Notes: a model not told the origin generated them from the letters alone. DNA of 64,000 nucleotides from CAXSBR01 sp964236495 (GCA_964236495.1 CAXSBR010000006.1:62001-126000); one strand, 5' to 3'. Counted from the stretch's first letter, positions 24,983-33,647 are shown. A program made the numbers and translations.

Positions 24983-27142
24983 GTGCCCTCGACGGCGCGG
25001 GCAAACCTTGCTCTCTACCGTCGTTACCGCTCAGCGACGTTCGCCGAGCTCATCGGCCAGGAACACGTCACCACTCCGCTTACGACGGCTCTGCGCACCG
25101 GGCGGATCAATCACGCCTATCTGTTCTCCGGCCCGCGCGGCTGCGGCAAAACATCCTCGGCTCGCATCCTGGCGCGGTCCCTGAATTGCGCCCAGGGCCC
25201 GACCTCGACGCCGTGCGGTGTCTGCGACTCCTGCCGGGAGCTCGCGCCGAACTCGTCGGGATCCATCGACGTCATCGAGATCGACGCCGCCTCACACAAC
25301 GGCGTCGACGACGCCCGAGATCTGCGCGAGCGGGCCTACTACGCACCGGTGCGGGATCGCTACAAGATCTACATCATCGACGAGGCACACATGGTCACTA
25401 CGCACGCGTTCAACGCGCTGCTGAAAGTGGTCGAGGAGCCGCCCGAACACCTCGTGTTCATCTTCGCCACCACCGAGCCGGACAAGGTGCTGCAGACGAT
25501 CCGCTCGCGCACCCACCACTATCCGTTCCGGTTGGTACCGCCGGGGGTGTTGCGCGCGCATCTGGAGTGGATCTGCGCCGCGGAGCAGGTGGCGGTCGAG
25601 CAGGCGGTGTTCCCGCTCGTCGTACGAGCCGGCGCAGGCAGCGTCCGCGACTCGCTGTCGTTACTGGATCAGTTGATCGCCGGTGCCGGCGATCAGGGTG
25701 TGACGTACGCCAGTGCGATGGCGCTTCTCGGCGTCACCGACACCGCACTGCTCGACGACATGATCGACGCTCTGGCCGTGGGCGACGCGGCGTCGGTGTA
25801 CGGCACCATCGAGCGCGTGGTCGAGGCCGGCCATGAGCCGCGCCGTTTCGCGACCGACTTGCTGGACCGTCTGCGCGATCTACTGATCTTGTCCGCGGTA
25901 CCCGATGCCGCGGACAAGGGACTGCTCGACGCGCCCGCCGATGCGCTGGAGCGGATGCTCGACCAGGCCCAGCGAATCGGCACGGCGTCCGCCGCGCGCT
26001 ATGCCGAGATCGTGCACACCGCCCTGACCGACATGCGCGGAACGACGGCGGCACGGCTGTTGCTCGAGCTGGTGTGCGCCCGGATGCTGCTACCCGATGC
26101 GTCGGCGGATTCGGCAGCGCTGCTGCAGCGCATCGAGCGGCTCGAGCGGGTGCGGGAGTTGGTCGGTCCACCTTCGGCTGACGTCGCGCCGGCAACGGCG
26201 GGCAGGCCGTCAACGGCGGATGCGTCGGGCGCTGGCCAGGGCGACCGGCCAGTGCAGCCGCCACGGCTGTCGGTGGTGCCGACCCAGGAGGCGCCGGCTG
26301 CGCAGCGGCCAGTAGCGCCTGTTACCCCGCTGCCCACCCCGTCCACCGAGCCGTCGTTGTCACCGGTGACGCCAATCCGTACACCGATGGAAGCGTCGCC
26401 GGCTCAGGCCACCGCTGCCCAAGAGGACTCGACGGGCGAGATCGATGTGACCGCAGTGCGTCAGATCTGGCCCGAAATACTCGACAACGTCCGCGCAGCC
26501 AGCCGGCGCACCCGCGCCCTGCTCGACAGCGCCCAAGTGGCATCGCTGGATGGCAAGCACCTGCGACTGGTGATGGCGACGGCCCCGTTGGTGCGGATGC
26601 TGGGCCAGCCGCAAAACGCCGACGTCGTGGTGGCAGCCATAACGCAGCTGCTGCCCGGAGCCTGGACCATCCAGGTGGACGTCGACGTGCAGCCGGGCGA
26701 GGCGCCGGTGGCGTCGACGCCGGTACCAATCCCGGCAGCATCCGCGCCGGCGTCGCCATCGGCGTCCACCGCAGTCGCCACCGAAACGCCGGACACCGCC
26801 GCTGCTGGTGAGGGCAGCGGGCGTCGCGAGCGGGCGCCCGCCGAGTCGGCGTGGCCGACGGTCGTCACCGCGGAAGGTACCGCCGCGGAAGCCGAACGGG
26901 CCACAGGTCAACGGCTTCCTGCCGCGCCGCAACCTGGCGCGCCACCGTTTGAAGCCGCCTCACCGCCTGCCCGTAGCCGCGGCGGTCGCCGGCCCGCACC
27001 CGCACTACTCGCCCAAGCGCCGGACGAGGACGAGCCCGACGACGATGCCCAGCCCGCAGGACCGGGACAGCGCCACGACCCTGAAGCCGACGCGCTGGCG
27101 CTGTTGCAGTCGAGCTTGGGCGCGCAGCGCATGGACGACTGA
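24983..27142 (+). CDS. dnaX: DNA polymerase III subunit gamma/tau
   Basis: This is the AAA+ clamp-loader ATPase of the replicase. 'LALYRRYRSATFAELIGQEH' is the conserved start, followed by Walker A 'SGPRGCGKTSS', the zinc knuckle 'NCAQGPTSTPCGVCDSC', 'IDEAHMVTTHAFNALLK' (Walker B) and sensor 1 'FATTEPDKVLQTIRSR'. The domain III region ends near residue 395, and a Pro/Ala-rich tau tail follows with a conserved patch 'VRQIWPEILDNVRAASRRTR'. GTG 24983 gives a near-normal N-terminus (719 aa). The frame stays open through the 63-bp repeats to the gap, so a longer start (GTG 24893 or earlier) cannot be excluded. Confidence 0.93.
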   Translation: MPSTARANLALYRRYRSATFAELIGQEHVTTPLTTALRTGRINHAYLFSGPRGCGKTSSARILARSLNCAQGPTSTPCGVCDSCRELAPNSSGSIDVIEIDAASHNGVDDARDLRERAYYAPVRDRYKIYIIDEAHMVTTHAFNALLKVVEEPPEHLVFIFATTEPDKVLQTIRSRTHHYPFRLVPPGVLRAHLEWICAAEQVAVEQAVFPLVVRAGAGSVRDSLSLLDQLIAGAGDQGVTYASAMALLGVTDTALLDDMIDALAVGDAASVYGTIERVVEAGHEPRRFATDLLDRLRDLLILSAVPDAADKGLLDAPADALERMLDQAQRIGTASAARYAEIVHTALTDMRGTTAARLLLELVCARMLLPDASADSAALLQRIERLERVRELVGPPSADVAPATAGRPSTADASGAGQGDRPVQPPRLSVVPTQEAPAAQRPVAPVTPLPTPSTEPSLSPVTPIRTPMEASPAQATAAQEDSTGEIDVTAVRQIWPEILDNVRAASRRTRALLDSAQVASLDGKHLRLVMATAPLVRMLGQPQNADVVVAAITQLLPGAWTIQVDVDVQPGEAPVASTPVPIPAASAPASPSASTAVATETPDTAAAGEGSGRRERAPAESAWPTVVTAEGTAAEAERATGQRLPAAPQPGAPPFEAASPPARSRGGRRPAPALLAQAPDEDEPDDDAQPAGPGQRHDPEADALALLQSSLGAQRMDD

Positions 27143-27194
27143 GCCCGCCCGGCAGTTCGCCAACGCCCGTCAGGCCGAGTACATCCGTCTGGAC

Positions 27195-27356
27195 GAGAAC
27201 AGCCGTTACTCCGAGAACAGCCGTCAGTCCGAGAACAGCCGTCAGTCCGAGTACAGCCGTCAGTCCGAGTACAGCCGTCAGTCCGAGTACAGCCGTCAGT
27301 CCGAGTACAGCCGTCAGTCCCAGTACAGCCGTCAGTCCGAGTACAGCCGTCAGTCC
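27195..27356 (+). repeat. 18-bp tandem repeat between converging dnaX and AAA genes
   Basis: Nine units of GAG(T/A)ACAGCCGTCAGTCC with one or two changes per unit, plus a partial tenth, fill most of the 207-bp space between dnaX and the convergent ATPase gene, and the last bases overlap that gene's 3' end. No start codon or ribosome-binding site suggests translation of either strand's repetitive frame. Confidence 0.9.
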
Positions 27357-28927
27357 GAGTACATCGTCCACCCCGACTTGCCGCGCATCTGCCTGCTGCG
27401 GCCGGAGGTGTAGGAGCCGCGGTAGATGGCCGGTGCAGCGCCGAGGCCGGCCGAGGCCGGCTCGACGTCGGACTCGCCAGGCACTCCCAGCAGCGTGCGC
27501 GTCACCTGCTGCGCACTGTCCAGTAGATCGTCCAGTGCGCGGCTGACGTGTGTGCCCGTCACCGTCGTCAGCGGCGACTGTTCCTCCAGCGACTCCAACA
27601 CCGCCCGACGGATCAGCTCCTTGAGAAACGACGCGGTGACGCCTTCGGTGCGTTCTACTGCCGCGGCAATGTCGTCTTCGTCCAATGCCAGCGGCACAGT
27701 CCGGCCGTACAGCACCAGCAGCCGCCGGCGGGCGTCGGCGTCGGGCAGCCCTATCTCGACGGCCACGTCGACGCGCCCGGGTCGGGCCGCCAGGGCAGGC
27801 TCCAGCAGGTCGGCGCGGTTGGTGGTGAGCAGGAACAGCAGGTCGGCGTCGGTCGCCGCCCCGTCCATCGCGTCGAGCAGGTCGAACAGCACCGGGCTCG
27901 AACTCGGTCCGAACGAGCGGTCCTCGGCCACCAGATCGACGTCCTCGAGCACCACCACTGCCGGCGCCAGCGCCCGAGCCAGCGTCGTCACCTCACCGAT
28001 CGCACCCAGCGAGCGGCCGGTGAGCAGCAGCCGGGTGTAACCCTCCATCCGCTGCACCAGGTAGCGGGTGGTGTGGGTCTTCCCAGTTCCGGGCGGCCCG
28101 TACAGCAGCAGCCCGCGCTTGAGGTGTTGGCCGGCAGCGAGCAAGGCCTCGCGGTGCGTTGCCACGCCCACCGCGTGGCGCTCGACGCGATCGAGCACCG
28201 ACGAGGGCAGCACGACATCGTCTCGGGTGGTCGAGGGCAGGGTCGCGAACGTCAGTGATATGCCCATGCCGGCGGTGACGTCGACGATCTGCCCGCGGTA
28301 GACGTTCAGGCGAGAGCGGAGTTCGTCGAACTCTGAATGCAGAGCCTGCGCCGCATCGACGGGCAGGCCGGCGATCTCGACCGTCAAAGCGGGCTCGTGC
28401 TCCGATGGGCCATTGATCATCACCAGATAGCGCCCGTGGGCGTCGGTGACCACCAGCAGCGCCAGCCGTAGGCAAGCCAGCGTGGTGCCCGGTCCGTTGG
28501 GCAGGTCGATGAGCCCCGGCGCAGAGAGCCGCAGCGGCGGCAGGCCCGCGCCCGCCACGACCTGCTGCAGCGACAGCCGGCCGTAGCGCGGCGGCAGCGA
28601 GATGCCGTGCACGTCGACAGTGCGTGCGTCCTGCCCGGACCACTCGTCCAGCGCCGCCTGCAGATTGACGTGCTCGAAGGGCGGCAACTCGCGGGTGACC
28701 ACTGACGTCGTCGCGCCTCGTGGGCCCAGGAATTCGGCGGCGAGCCGGGCCACCTCGTTGGTTCTGGATTCGGTGTCGTCGGAGTGCACCCAGTCCAGGA
28801 AGGACCGGAACGAGCGGGCGAAGGCGCGGGCCTCGACGGCGTCGGCCGAGGCGGGTTGCAGGCTTGCATCCGGTGTCTGGTGGGCGGATTCGTCCTTTCC
28901 GGCGATGAGGTCAGTCATGACCGCCAT
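27350..28927 (-). CDS. AAA family ATPase (single AAA module)
   Basis: In this 525-aa protein the N-terminal 240 residues are specific and unrecognised. The AAA module follows with Walker A 'GLLLYGPPGTGKTHTTRYLV', 'VVVLEDVDLVAEDRSFG' as Walker B, sensor 1 'LLFLLTTNRADLLEPALAAR', and an arginine-finger region 'RPGRVDVAVEIGLPD'. This is the Cdc48/FtsH-like classic clade. No protease domain or zinc site is present, so it is probably a remodelling ATPase of unknown target. The last codons run into the 18-bp repeat array. Confidence 0.85.
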   Translation of the reverse strand: MAVMTDLIAGKDESAHQTPDASLQPASADAVEARAFARSFRSFLDWVHSDDTESRTNEVARLAAEFLGPRGATTSVVTRELPPFEHVNLQAALDEWSGQDARTVDVHGISLPPRYGRLSLQQVVAGAGLPPLRLSAPGLIDLPNGPGTTLACLRLALLVVTDAHGRYLVMINGPSEHEPALTVEIAGLPVDAAQALHSEFDELRSRLNVYRGQIVDVTAGMGISLTFATLPSTTRDDVVLPSSVLDRVERHAVGVATHREALLAAGQHLKRGLLLYGPPGTGKTHTTRYLVQRMEGYTRLLLTGRSLGAIGEVTTLARALAPAVVVLEDVDLVAEDRSFGPSSSPVLFDLLDAMDGAATDADLLFLLTTNRADLLEPALAARPGRVDVAVEIGLPDADARRRLLVLYGRTVPLALDEDDIAAAVERTEGVTASFLKELIRRAVLESLEEQSPLTTVTGTHVSRALDDLLDSAQQVTRTLLGVPGESDVEPASAGLGAAPAIYRGSYTSGRSRQMRGKSGWTMYSD

Positions 28928-28987
28928 CCTGCCCGCTTCTATCGCGCGCCGTCATCGAATTGTCGTTCGTACACGGACAACCACGGC

Positions 28988-29995
28988 TCAGGCCGGATCG
29001 CCGGGCAGCATGTAGCCGCCCTGGCGGCGGATCTCGTCCATTGTCTGCATAATCCGCACCGTCTCGTCCAGCGGCATCACCGCACTCTCCAGCTCGCCGG
29101 CAGCAACGCAGCGAGCCACCTCCGCCGCCTCGTGACGCAGGCCGCGGCCCTCGTGCGGGAAGTCGAAGGTCTCTGCGTTGCCGTCGCGATCGGTGATGGT
29201 GAAGCGACTGGGCGCATACCAGGTCCGGTCGATCTCCAATCGCGCTTCCCGCCCGACAATGGCGGCGACCGTCGGCGACGCCGCCCGCAGCGTGGTGTTG
29301 ATCACGGCTTGGGCACCGCCGGCGTATCCCAGTGCGATCGAGATCTGTCCGTCCACACCGGTGAACGCAGGATCGTGCAGCATTGCCATCCGCTCGTGCG
29401 TCCCGAGCACCATCGAGGCGAACGACAGCGGGTAGATCCCGAGGTCGAGCAGCGCGCCCCCGCCCAGGTCGGGATTGAACAGCCGGTGCTGTTCGTCGTC
29501 GGGGAACCACTGCCCATGATCGGCGCTGACGGTGACGATCTCGCCCAGCCGTCCGGCCGCCAGGACCTCTCGAACGGCGACCATGTGGGGCAGGAACCGC
29601 GTCCACATCGCCTCCATCAGAAACACCTGTTGCTGCCGAGCCGCGCGCACCAGTTCCGCGGCCTGGGCAGCATTGACGGTGAAGGCCTTCTCGACCAGCA
29701 CCGGTTTACCTGCCTCGATGGCGGCCAGCGCGCCGTCGAAGTGCATCGGGTGGGGAGTGCTGACGTACACCGCGTCGACGGTGTCGTCGGCGGCCAGATC
29801 TTCGGCGGTGGTGTGCCGGTGCGCTACGTCGAACTCGTCGGCGAATGCGGCTGCGGTCTCGGGCCGACGCGAAGCCACCGCAGTGATGGTCGCCGTCTTG
29901 AGCAGCGGTAGGTCGCGCGCGAAGGTGTGCGCGATGCCACCGGTACCCAAAATCCCCCAGCGCAGCGGCGGCACGGGTTCGTCGTCGAAAGTCAT
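28988..29995 (-). CDS. Gfo/Idh/MocA family oxidoreductase
   Basis: This 335-aa NAD(P)-dependent sugar or cyclitol dehydrogenase-like enzyme has the Rossmann motif 'RWGILGTGGIAHTFARDL' at the N-terminus, the family 'EKAFTVNAAQAAELV' block with its Lys, and 'DLGIYPLSFASMVLG' holding a putative active-site residue. It resembles the trans-1,2-dihydrobenzene-1,2-diol dehydrogenase-like group. ATG 29995 is used; the open frame extends upstream, but without family similarity. It is divergent from the DUF559 gene, and one of the 40-bp repeats lies between them. Confidence 0.88.
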   Translation of the reverse strand: MTFDDEPVPPLRWGILGTGGIAHTFARDLPLLKTATITAVASRRPETAAAFADEFDVAHRHTTAEDLAADDTVDAVYVSTPHPMHFDGALAAIEAGKPVLVEKAFTVNAAQAAELVRAARQQQVFLMEAMWTRFLPHMVAVREVLAAGRLGEIVTVSADHGQWFPDDEQHRLFNPDLGGGALLDLGIYPLSFASMVLGTHERMAMLHDPAFTGVDGQISIALGYAGGAQAVINTTLRAASPTVAAIVGREARLEIDRTWYAPSRFTITDRDGNAETFDFPHEGRGLRHEAAEVARCVAAGELESAVMPLDETVRIMQTMDEIRRQGGYMLPGDPA

Positions 29996-30027
29996 GTGCC
30001 CGAGTATTGCCGGTAGGTCGGCGGATC

Positions 30028-30067
30028 GTGGAGAGTTGGCCACCCTGGCGGTGGCGAATCTTCCGCT
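30028..30067. repeat. 40-bp flanking repeat, left copy
   Basis: The segment starts GTGGAGAGTTGGCCACC and ends TTCCGCT. It matches the right copy (31021-31060) at the first 17 bases, the central GTGGC and the last bases, and is itself an imperfect inverted repeat (GGAGAGTTGGCCACC against GGTGGCGAATCTTCC). Confidence 0.8.
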
Positions 30068-30134
30068 GGTCGGCGTCGGGTCGAGCCTGTGGACAACCGC
30101 CGACGCCCAGCCCGCGGTTGGGCACCCTGTGCTG

Positions 30135-31043
30135 ATGGACGGCGCACTGATCGACTGGCCTGCGACGGCGCGGCGGCAAGCCGGAGTGCTCACACGCGCG
30201 CAATGCCGTGTTGCCGGCCTCACCGATCGGCAGATCGATCGACTGCTAACGCGCGGACTGCTGCGGCCGACGCCGCGCCGGGCCGTTTTACTAGCTGCAG
30301 GCGCACCGGCATCAGCGCAGCAGGAGTTCTGGCGGGCCGTCCTGTCCACCGGCGGCGTACTCAGCCACTTCAGTGCTGCTGAGTGTTGGCAGATTGACGT
30401 GCCCAACGTTGCACCGGGCTTGCATGTGACCATCGACGTGCATCGGCGCACCAGCCCGCTTCCCGGCGTATCGATACACCGGGCGCCGATGCCCGCGGCC
30501 CACCACACGCTGTACAGCCGGCTGCCCGTCACCACGCCGGCGCGAACGGTGATCGACTGCCTGCGAATCCTGCCGTTGAGCGACGCGCGCACGATGCTGG
30601 ATCGCTGCCTGCAACGCCGACTGATCAGTTCGGCCGATCTCGTGACGCAACGGCCCGGACGGGCGGGCAACTCACAGCTCACTCGCTTGCATCGTGAACT
30701 CACCGGAGCCGCGTCTGAAGCCGAGCGGCTGATGCATCGGCTGTTGCGCGCTGCAGGCGTGACGGGTTGGCTTGCCAACTATCCGGTCACCGTCGACGGG
30801 CAGCGCGACATGATCGACGTCGGCTTCCCCGCGGTCAAGCTGGCCGTGGAGGTGGACGGCTGGGCGTTCCACAGCGACGTCGAGCGCTTCCGCGCGGACC
30901 GTCGCCGGCAGAACCGACTGTCAGTTGCGGGCTGGACGGTCGTCCGATTTACATGGGCCGACCTCCGCGAGCGTCCCGACGAAGTTCTGCGCATCGTCAC
31001 ACGGTTGCTCAGCGCAGCGAGTGGAGAGTTGGCCACCGCATGA
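30135..31043 (+). CDS. DUF559 (Vsr-like endonuclease fold) protein with AbiEi-like N-terminal domain
   Basis: This is a 302-aa protein. The N-terminal part, 'GVLTRAQCRVAGLTDRQIDR' followed by 'LLTRGLLRPTPRRAVLL', is the winged helix of AbiEi/type IV antitoxin-like proteins. The C-terminal part has 'MIDVGFPAVKLAVEVDGWAF' and 'RRRQNRLSVAGWTVVRFTW', the PD-(D/E)XK-like core of DUF559 with its Asp and Glu-Val-Asp residues. Members are common solitary genes in actinobacteria with no proven role. It is exactly bracketed by two 40-bp repeats, and the right one contains its last codons. ATG 30135 is chosen; no strong RBS is visible. Confidence 0.85.
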   Translation: MDGALIDWPATARRQAGVLTRAQCRVAGLTDRQIDRLLTRGLLRPTPRRAVLLAAGAPASAQQEFWRAVLSTGGVLSHFSAAECWQIDVPNVAPGLHVTIDVHRRTSPLPGVSIHRAPMPAAHHTLYSRLPVTTPARTVIDCLRILPLSDARTMLDRCLQRRLISSADLVTQRPGRAGNSQLTRLHRELTGAASEAERLMHRLLRAAGVTGWLANYPVTVDGQRDMIDVGFPAVKLAVEVDGWAFHSDVERFRADRRRQNRLSVAGWTVVRFTWADLRERPDEVLRIVTRLLSAASGELATA

Positions 31044-31060
31044 GTGGCTAACTCTCCGCT
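31021..31060. repeat. 40-bp flanking repeat, right copy
   Basis: GTGGAGAGTTGGCCACC is identical to the left copy, then GTGGCTAACTCTCCGCT. The arms GGAGAGTTGGCCAC and GTGGCTAACTCTCC pair with one mismatch, so it could also end transcription of the DUF559 gene, whose stop codon lies in it. Confidence 0.85.
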
Positions 31061-31153
31061 CGTGGGGCAGGGCGCCAGGCTAGGGTCGAGGCAGTGTGGT
31101 GGGCCGCCGCCGAACCCTTCGCGAGCCGGCCGACCATTTCGCGAAGGGACGTC

Positions 31154-32152
31154 ATGCGTATCGGCTACTTCCTGTCCGGCGAGGAGTACACGCCGGCCCA
31201 GCTGATCGAGCAGGCCAAGTCAGCCGAGCAGGCCGGCTTCGACTGCCTGTGGATCTCCGACCACTTCCACCCCTGGAACGACGAGCAGGGCCAGTCGGCC
31301 TTCGTCTGGTCGCTGATCGGCGCGATCTCGCAGGTGACGAACCTGCCCGTGGCCACCGCGGTGACCTGCCCGACGATCCGCATCCATCCCGCGATCATCG
31401 CCCAAGCCGCGGCGACGTCGGCGACGATGCTGCCCGAGTTCATTCTGGGCCTCGGCAGCGGAGAGGCGCTTAACGAGCACGTGCTGGGTCAGCGCTGGCC
31501 CAACGCCAACGAACGGCTGGACATGCTCGAGGAGTCGGTCGACGTGATGCGCAAGCTGTGGGCCGGCGGCTTCGTCGACCACCACGGCGAGCACTACACG
31601 GTGGAGAACGCCCAGATCTACACCCGCCCGGATACGCCGCCGAAGGTGTACATCTCTGCGTTCGGCCCGAAGGCCGCAGCGTTGGCCGGGCGCATCGGCG
31701 ACGGCTTCGTCTCCACCAAGCCCGACCCCGAGCCGATCAAAGCCTTCCGCGAAGCGGGTGGTGAGGGCAAGCCGATGCAGGCCGGATACAAGGTCTGCTG
31801 GGCCGCCGACAAGGCGACCGCACTGGACGCGATCTACCGAATTTGGCCCAACGAGGCGCTGCCCGGCGAGCTGGCGCAGGTGCTGTCGAGTCCGAGGCAC
31901 TTCGAGCAGGCCAGCCAACTCGTGACCAAGGACATGCTGGCCGAGAGCTCGACCTTCGGCAACGACGTCGACGAGCACGTCGAGGCGTTCCGGCCCTTCG
32001 CCGAGGCCGGTTTCGACGACATCTACGTCAGCCAGGTAGGCGCCGGGCGTCCGGGCACCGAGGCCGAGGGCTTCTTCGAGTTCTACGCCAACGACGTTCT
32101 GCCCCGGCTGCGCGAGATCCACGCGGCGGGCAACGCCCACGCGCACTCATGA
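31154..32152 (+). CDS. LLM-class F420-dependent oxidoreductase (FGD-like)
   Basis: This 332-aa TIM-barrel flavin-type enzyme uses coenzyme F420. 'YTPAQLIEQAKSAEQAGFDC' then 'LWISDHFHPWNDEQGQSAFV' resembles F420-dependent glucose-6-phosphate dehydrogenase and its close relatives, with 'LGLGSGEALNEHVLGQRWP' and 'VYISAFGPKAAALAGRIGDG' following. It is probably a paralogue of Fgd and not necessarily a G6P enzyme. ATG 31154 has GAAGGGACG upstream. Its TGA overlaps the ATG of the broken HAD gene (ATGA at 32149), so the two were once one operon. Confidence 0.9.
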   Translation: MRIGYFLSGEEYTPAQLIEQAKSAEQAGFDCLWISDHFHPWNDEQGQSAFVWSLIGAISQVTNLPVATAVTCPTIRIHPAIIAQAAATSATMLPEFILGLGSGEALNEHVLGQRWPNANERLDMLEESVDVMRKLWAGGFVDHHGEHYTVENAQIYTRPDTPPKVYISAFGPKAAALAGRIGDGFVSTKPDPEPIKAFREAGGEGKPMQAGYKVCWAADKATALDAIYRIWPNEALPGELAQVLSSPRHFEQASQLVTKDMLAESSTFGNDVDEHVEAFRPFAEAGFDDIYVSQVGAGRPGTEAEGFFEFYANDVLPRLREIHAAGNAHAHS

Positions 32153-32609
32153 CTGGATACGACACCGCAGCCTTCGACGTCGACGGAACCCTCGTCGACA
32201 CCAACTACCAGCACGCGCTCGCCTGGTTCCGAGCGTTCCGCCGGTTCGACTTCACACCGCCGATCTGGCGCATCCACCGCAGCATCGGCATGGGCGGCGA
32301 TCAGCTGGTGACCGAGGTGGTCGGGCGAGGACGTCGAGCATCGCCTCGGCAAGGACCTGCGCGCGGCTTGGATAAACGAGTTCAGCTCCCTGATCGGGGA
32401 GGTCGGTCCCGTCGTTGGTGCTCGCGAACTGCTGATGGCTGCGCGCGAGCGCGGTTTCAAGGTCGTGCCGGCCAGTTCGGGCGTACGCGGTGCTCACCGG
32501 CGGATTCTCGATCGAGGAGCTGGAGAAGGCCGGCGCGCAGCGGGTTTTCGACAGCCTGACCGGTCTACGCGAGGCGATGAACGAACTCGAGCTCAACGCC
32601 GCCGGCTGA
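32149..32609 (+). pseudogene. HAD-family phosphatase, frameshifted and internally deleted
   Basis: Frame 1 begins 'TAAFDVDGTLVDTNYQHALA' (motif DxDGTLxD) and continues to 'MGGDQLVTEVVG'. The match then continues in the next frame as 'EDVEHRLGKDLRAAWINEF' and 'FKVVPASSG' (motif II), so one extra G at the GGG near 32321 broke it. After 'ASSG' about 90-100 residues, including the Lys and the DD motifs, are missing. A third frame resumes with 'YAVLTGGFSIEELEKAGAQR' and 'VFDSLTGLREAMNELE', the family C-terminus. No active phosphatase can be made. Confidence 0.8.
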
Positions 32610-32693
32610 GCGCATCGGCCCGCGCAGATCTCAGCGCGATCAGCCACCGCGACGCCTGCATCAGCGGATCAGCCCAACTAGAAGGAGTCAGCG

Positions 32694-33134
32694 ATGAAGG
32701 AAGTCTCCCGCCGCATCGACGCCACGCCCCAGGAGATCTGGTCGGTGCTCGCCGACGGCTGGCTCTACACCGGCTGGGTGGTGGGCACCTCGCACATCCG
32801 CGCCGTCGACGATGCCTGGCCCGCCGTCGGATCGAAGCTGCACCATGCAGTCGGCGTGTGGCCGATGCAGATCAAGGACAGCACCTCCGTGCTCGAAGCC
32901 GAGCCGAATCGGCACCTGGTGCTGCAGGCGCGCGGCTGGCCGGCCGGTGAGGCGCGGGTGGAGTTGACGTTGGAACCAGACGGCGTGAACACCGTCGTAC
33001 GAATCGGGGAGACGCCGACCGACGGCCCGGGCAAGTGGTTGGACAATCCGCTGCAGCAGAAGCTGCTGGAGGCACGTAACCGAGAAGCGCTGTCGCGCCT
33101 CGACGCGCTGGCCGTAGGGCGCGCGCCGCACTGA
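32694..33134 (+). CDS. SRPBCC family protein
   Basis: This 146-aa START-like protein has 'EVSRRIDATPQEIWSVLADG' at the N-terminus, the typical beta1-alpha1 of the fold, then 'WLYTGWVVGTSHIRAVDDAW' and 'RVELTLEPDGVNTVVRIGE'. It corresponds to the polyketide_cyc2 group. RBS GGAG is at 32682-32685. The neighbourhood of an F420-dependent enzyme and a dead phosphatase gives no clear role; the ligand is unknown. Confidence 0.85.
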   Translation: MKEVSRRIDATPQEIWSVLADGWLYTGWVVGTSHIRAVDDAWPAVGSKLHHAVGVWPMQIKDSTSVLEAEPNRHLVLQARGWPAGEARVELTLEPDGVNTVVRIGETPTDGPGKWLDNPLQQKLLEARNREALSRLDALAVGRAPH

Positions 33135-33386
33135 CGATCTTGTCCGGATTTGCGGTAGAGGGAATTGGACCGGACAAGGTGTAGCCGGGAGGGCGATTGT
33201 CTTGGTACGGTGAAGACGGTCGGTAACACCTCGGCCCTGAATTCTCGGCGTTGTGCTGATCGTTTCGGGCCACGGCGACCGGTTGTTCTTACCTTCCCTC
33301 GGTTCTGCCGGGAACGGTGTGCAGTCCGGTAAGACCCAGGTGGCATGACGTGTGCCACCTGACGCGACAAGGGAAGGCTTCCCAGC

Positions 33387-33590
33387 ATGGCACAAGGCAC
33401 GGTCAAGTGGTTCAACGCGGAAAAGGGCTTCGGATTCATCGCCCCCGACGACGGCAGTGCGGACGTTTTCGTCCACTACTCCGCCATCTCCGCTGACGGC
33501 TACCGCAGCTTGGACGAGAACCAAAAGGTCGAATTCGACGTCACGCAGGGCCAAAAGGGCCCGCAGGCGGAGAACGTCCGCTCAGCCTGA
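33387..33590 (+). CDS. cspA: Cold-shock protein (CspA family)
   Basis: This 67-aa OB-fold RNA chaperone carries both RNA-binding motifs: 'GTVKWFNAEKGFGFIAPDDG' contains RNP1 (KGFGFI), and 'DVFVHYSAI' is RNP2. About 250 bp without a gene precede it and probably contain a long 5' leader. AAGGGAAGG lies at the right distance upstream of ATG 33387. A strong terminator follows 19 bases after the stop, so it is monocistronic. Confidence 0.96.
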   Translation: MAQGTVKWFNAEKGFGFIAPDDGSADVFVHYSAISADGYRSLDENQKVEFDVTQGQKGPQAENVRSA

Positions 33591-33608
33591 GCAACTGCCT
33601 ACGAAGAA

Positions 33609-33647
33609 CTCGGGCCCGGCGCTTCTGCGCCGGGCCCGAGTTTTTTT
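33609..33647 (+). terminator. Intrinsic terminator of the cold-shock gene
   Basis: CTCGGGCCCGGCGC at 33609-33622 pairs perfectly with GCGCCGGGCCCGAG at 33627-33640 around loop TTCT, followed by seven T residues. Confidence 0.95.

Noticed and set aside
26865..27371. Minus-strand frame with repeated LGLTAV hexapeptides
   Set aside because: It is a translation of the 18-bp repeat plus the antisense of the dnaX tail; no Shine-Dalgarno, and the plus-strand dnaX assignment is secure.
27144..27413. Plus-strand frame with SRQSEY repeats after dnaX
   Set aside because: No start codon lies between the dnaX stop and the repeats, and the end overlaps the AAA gene; treated as a DNA repeat only.
29532..30134. 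Upstream extension of the DUF559 frame
   Set aside because: It lies antisense to the Gfo/Idh gene, and family similarity begins only after ATG 30135.
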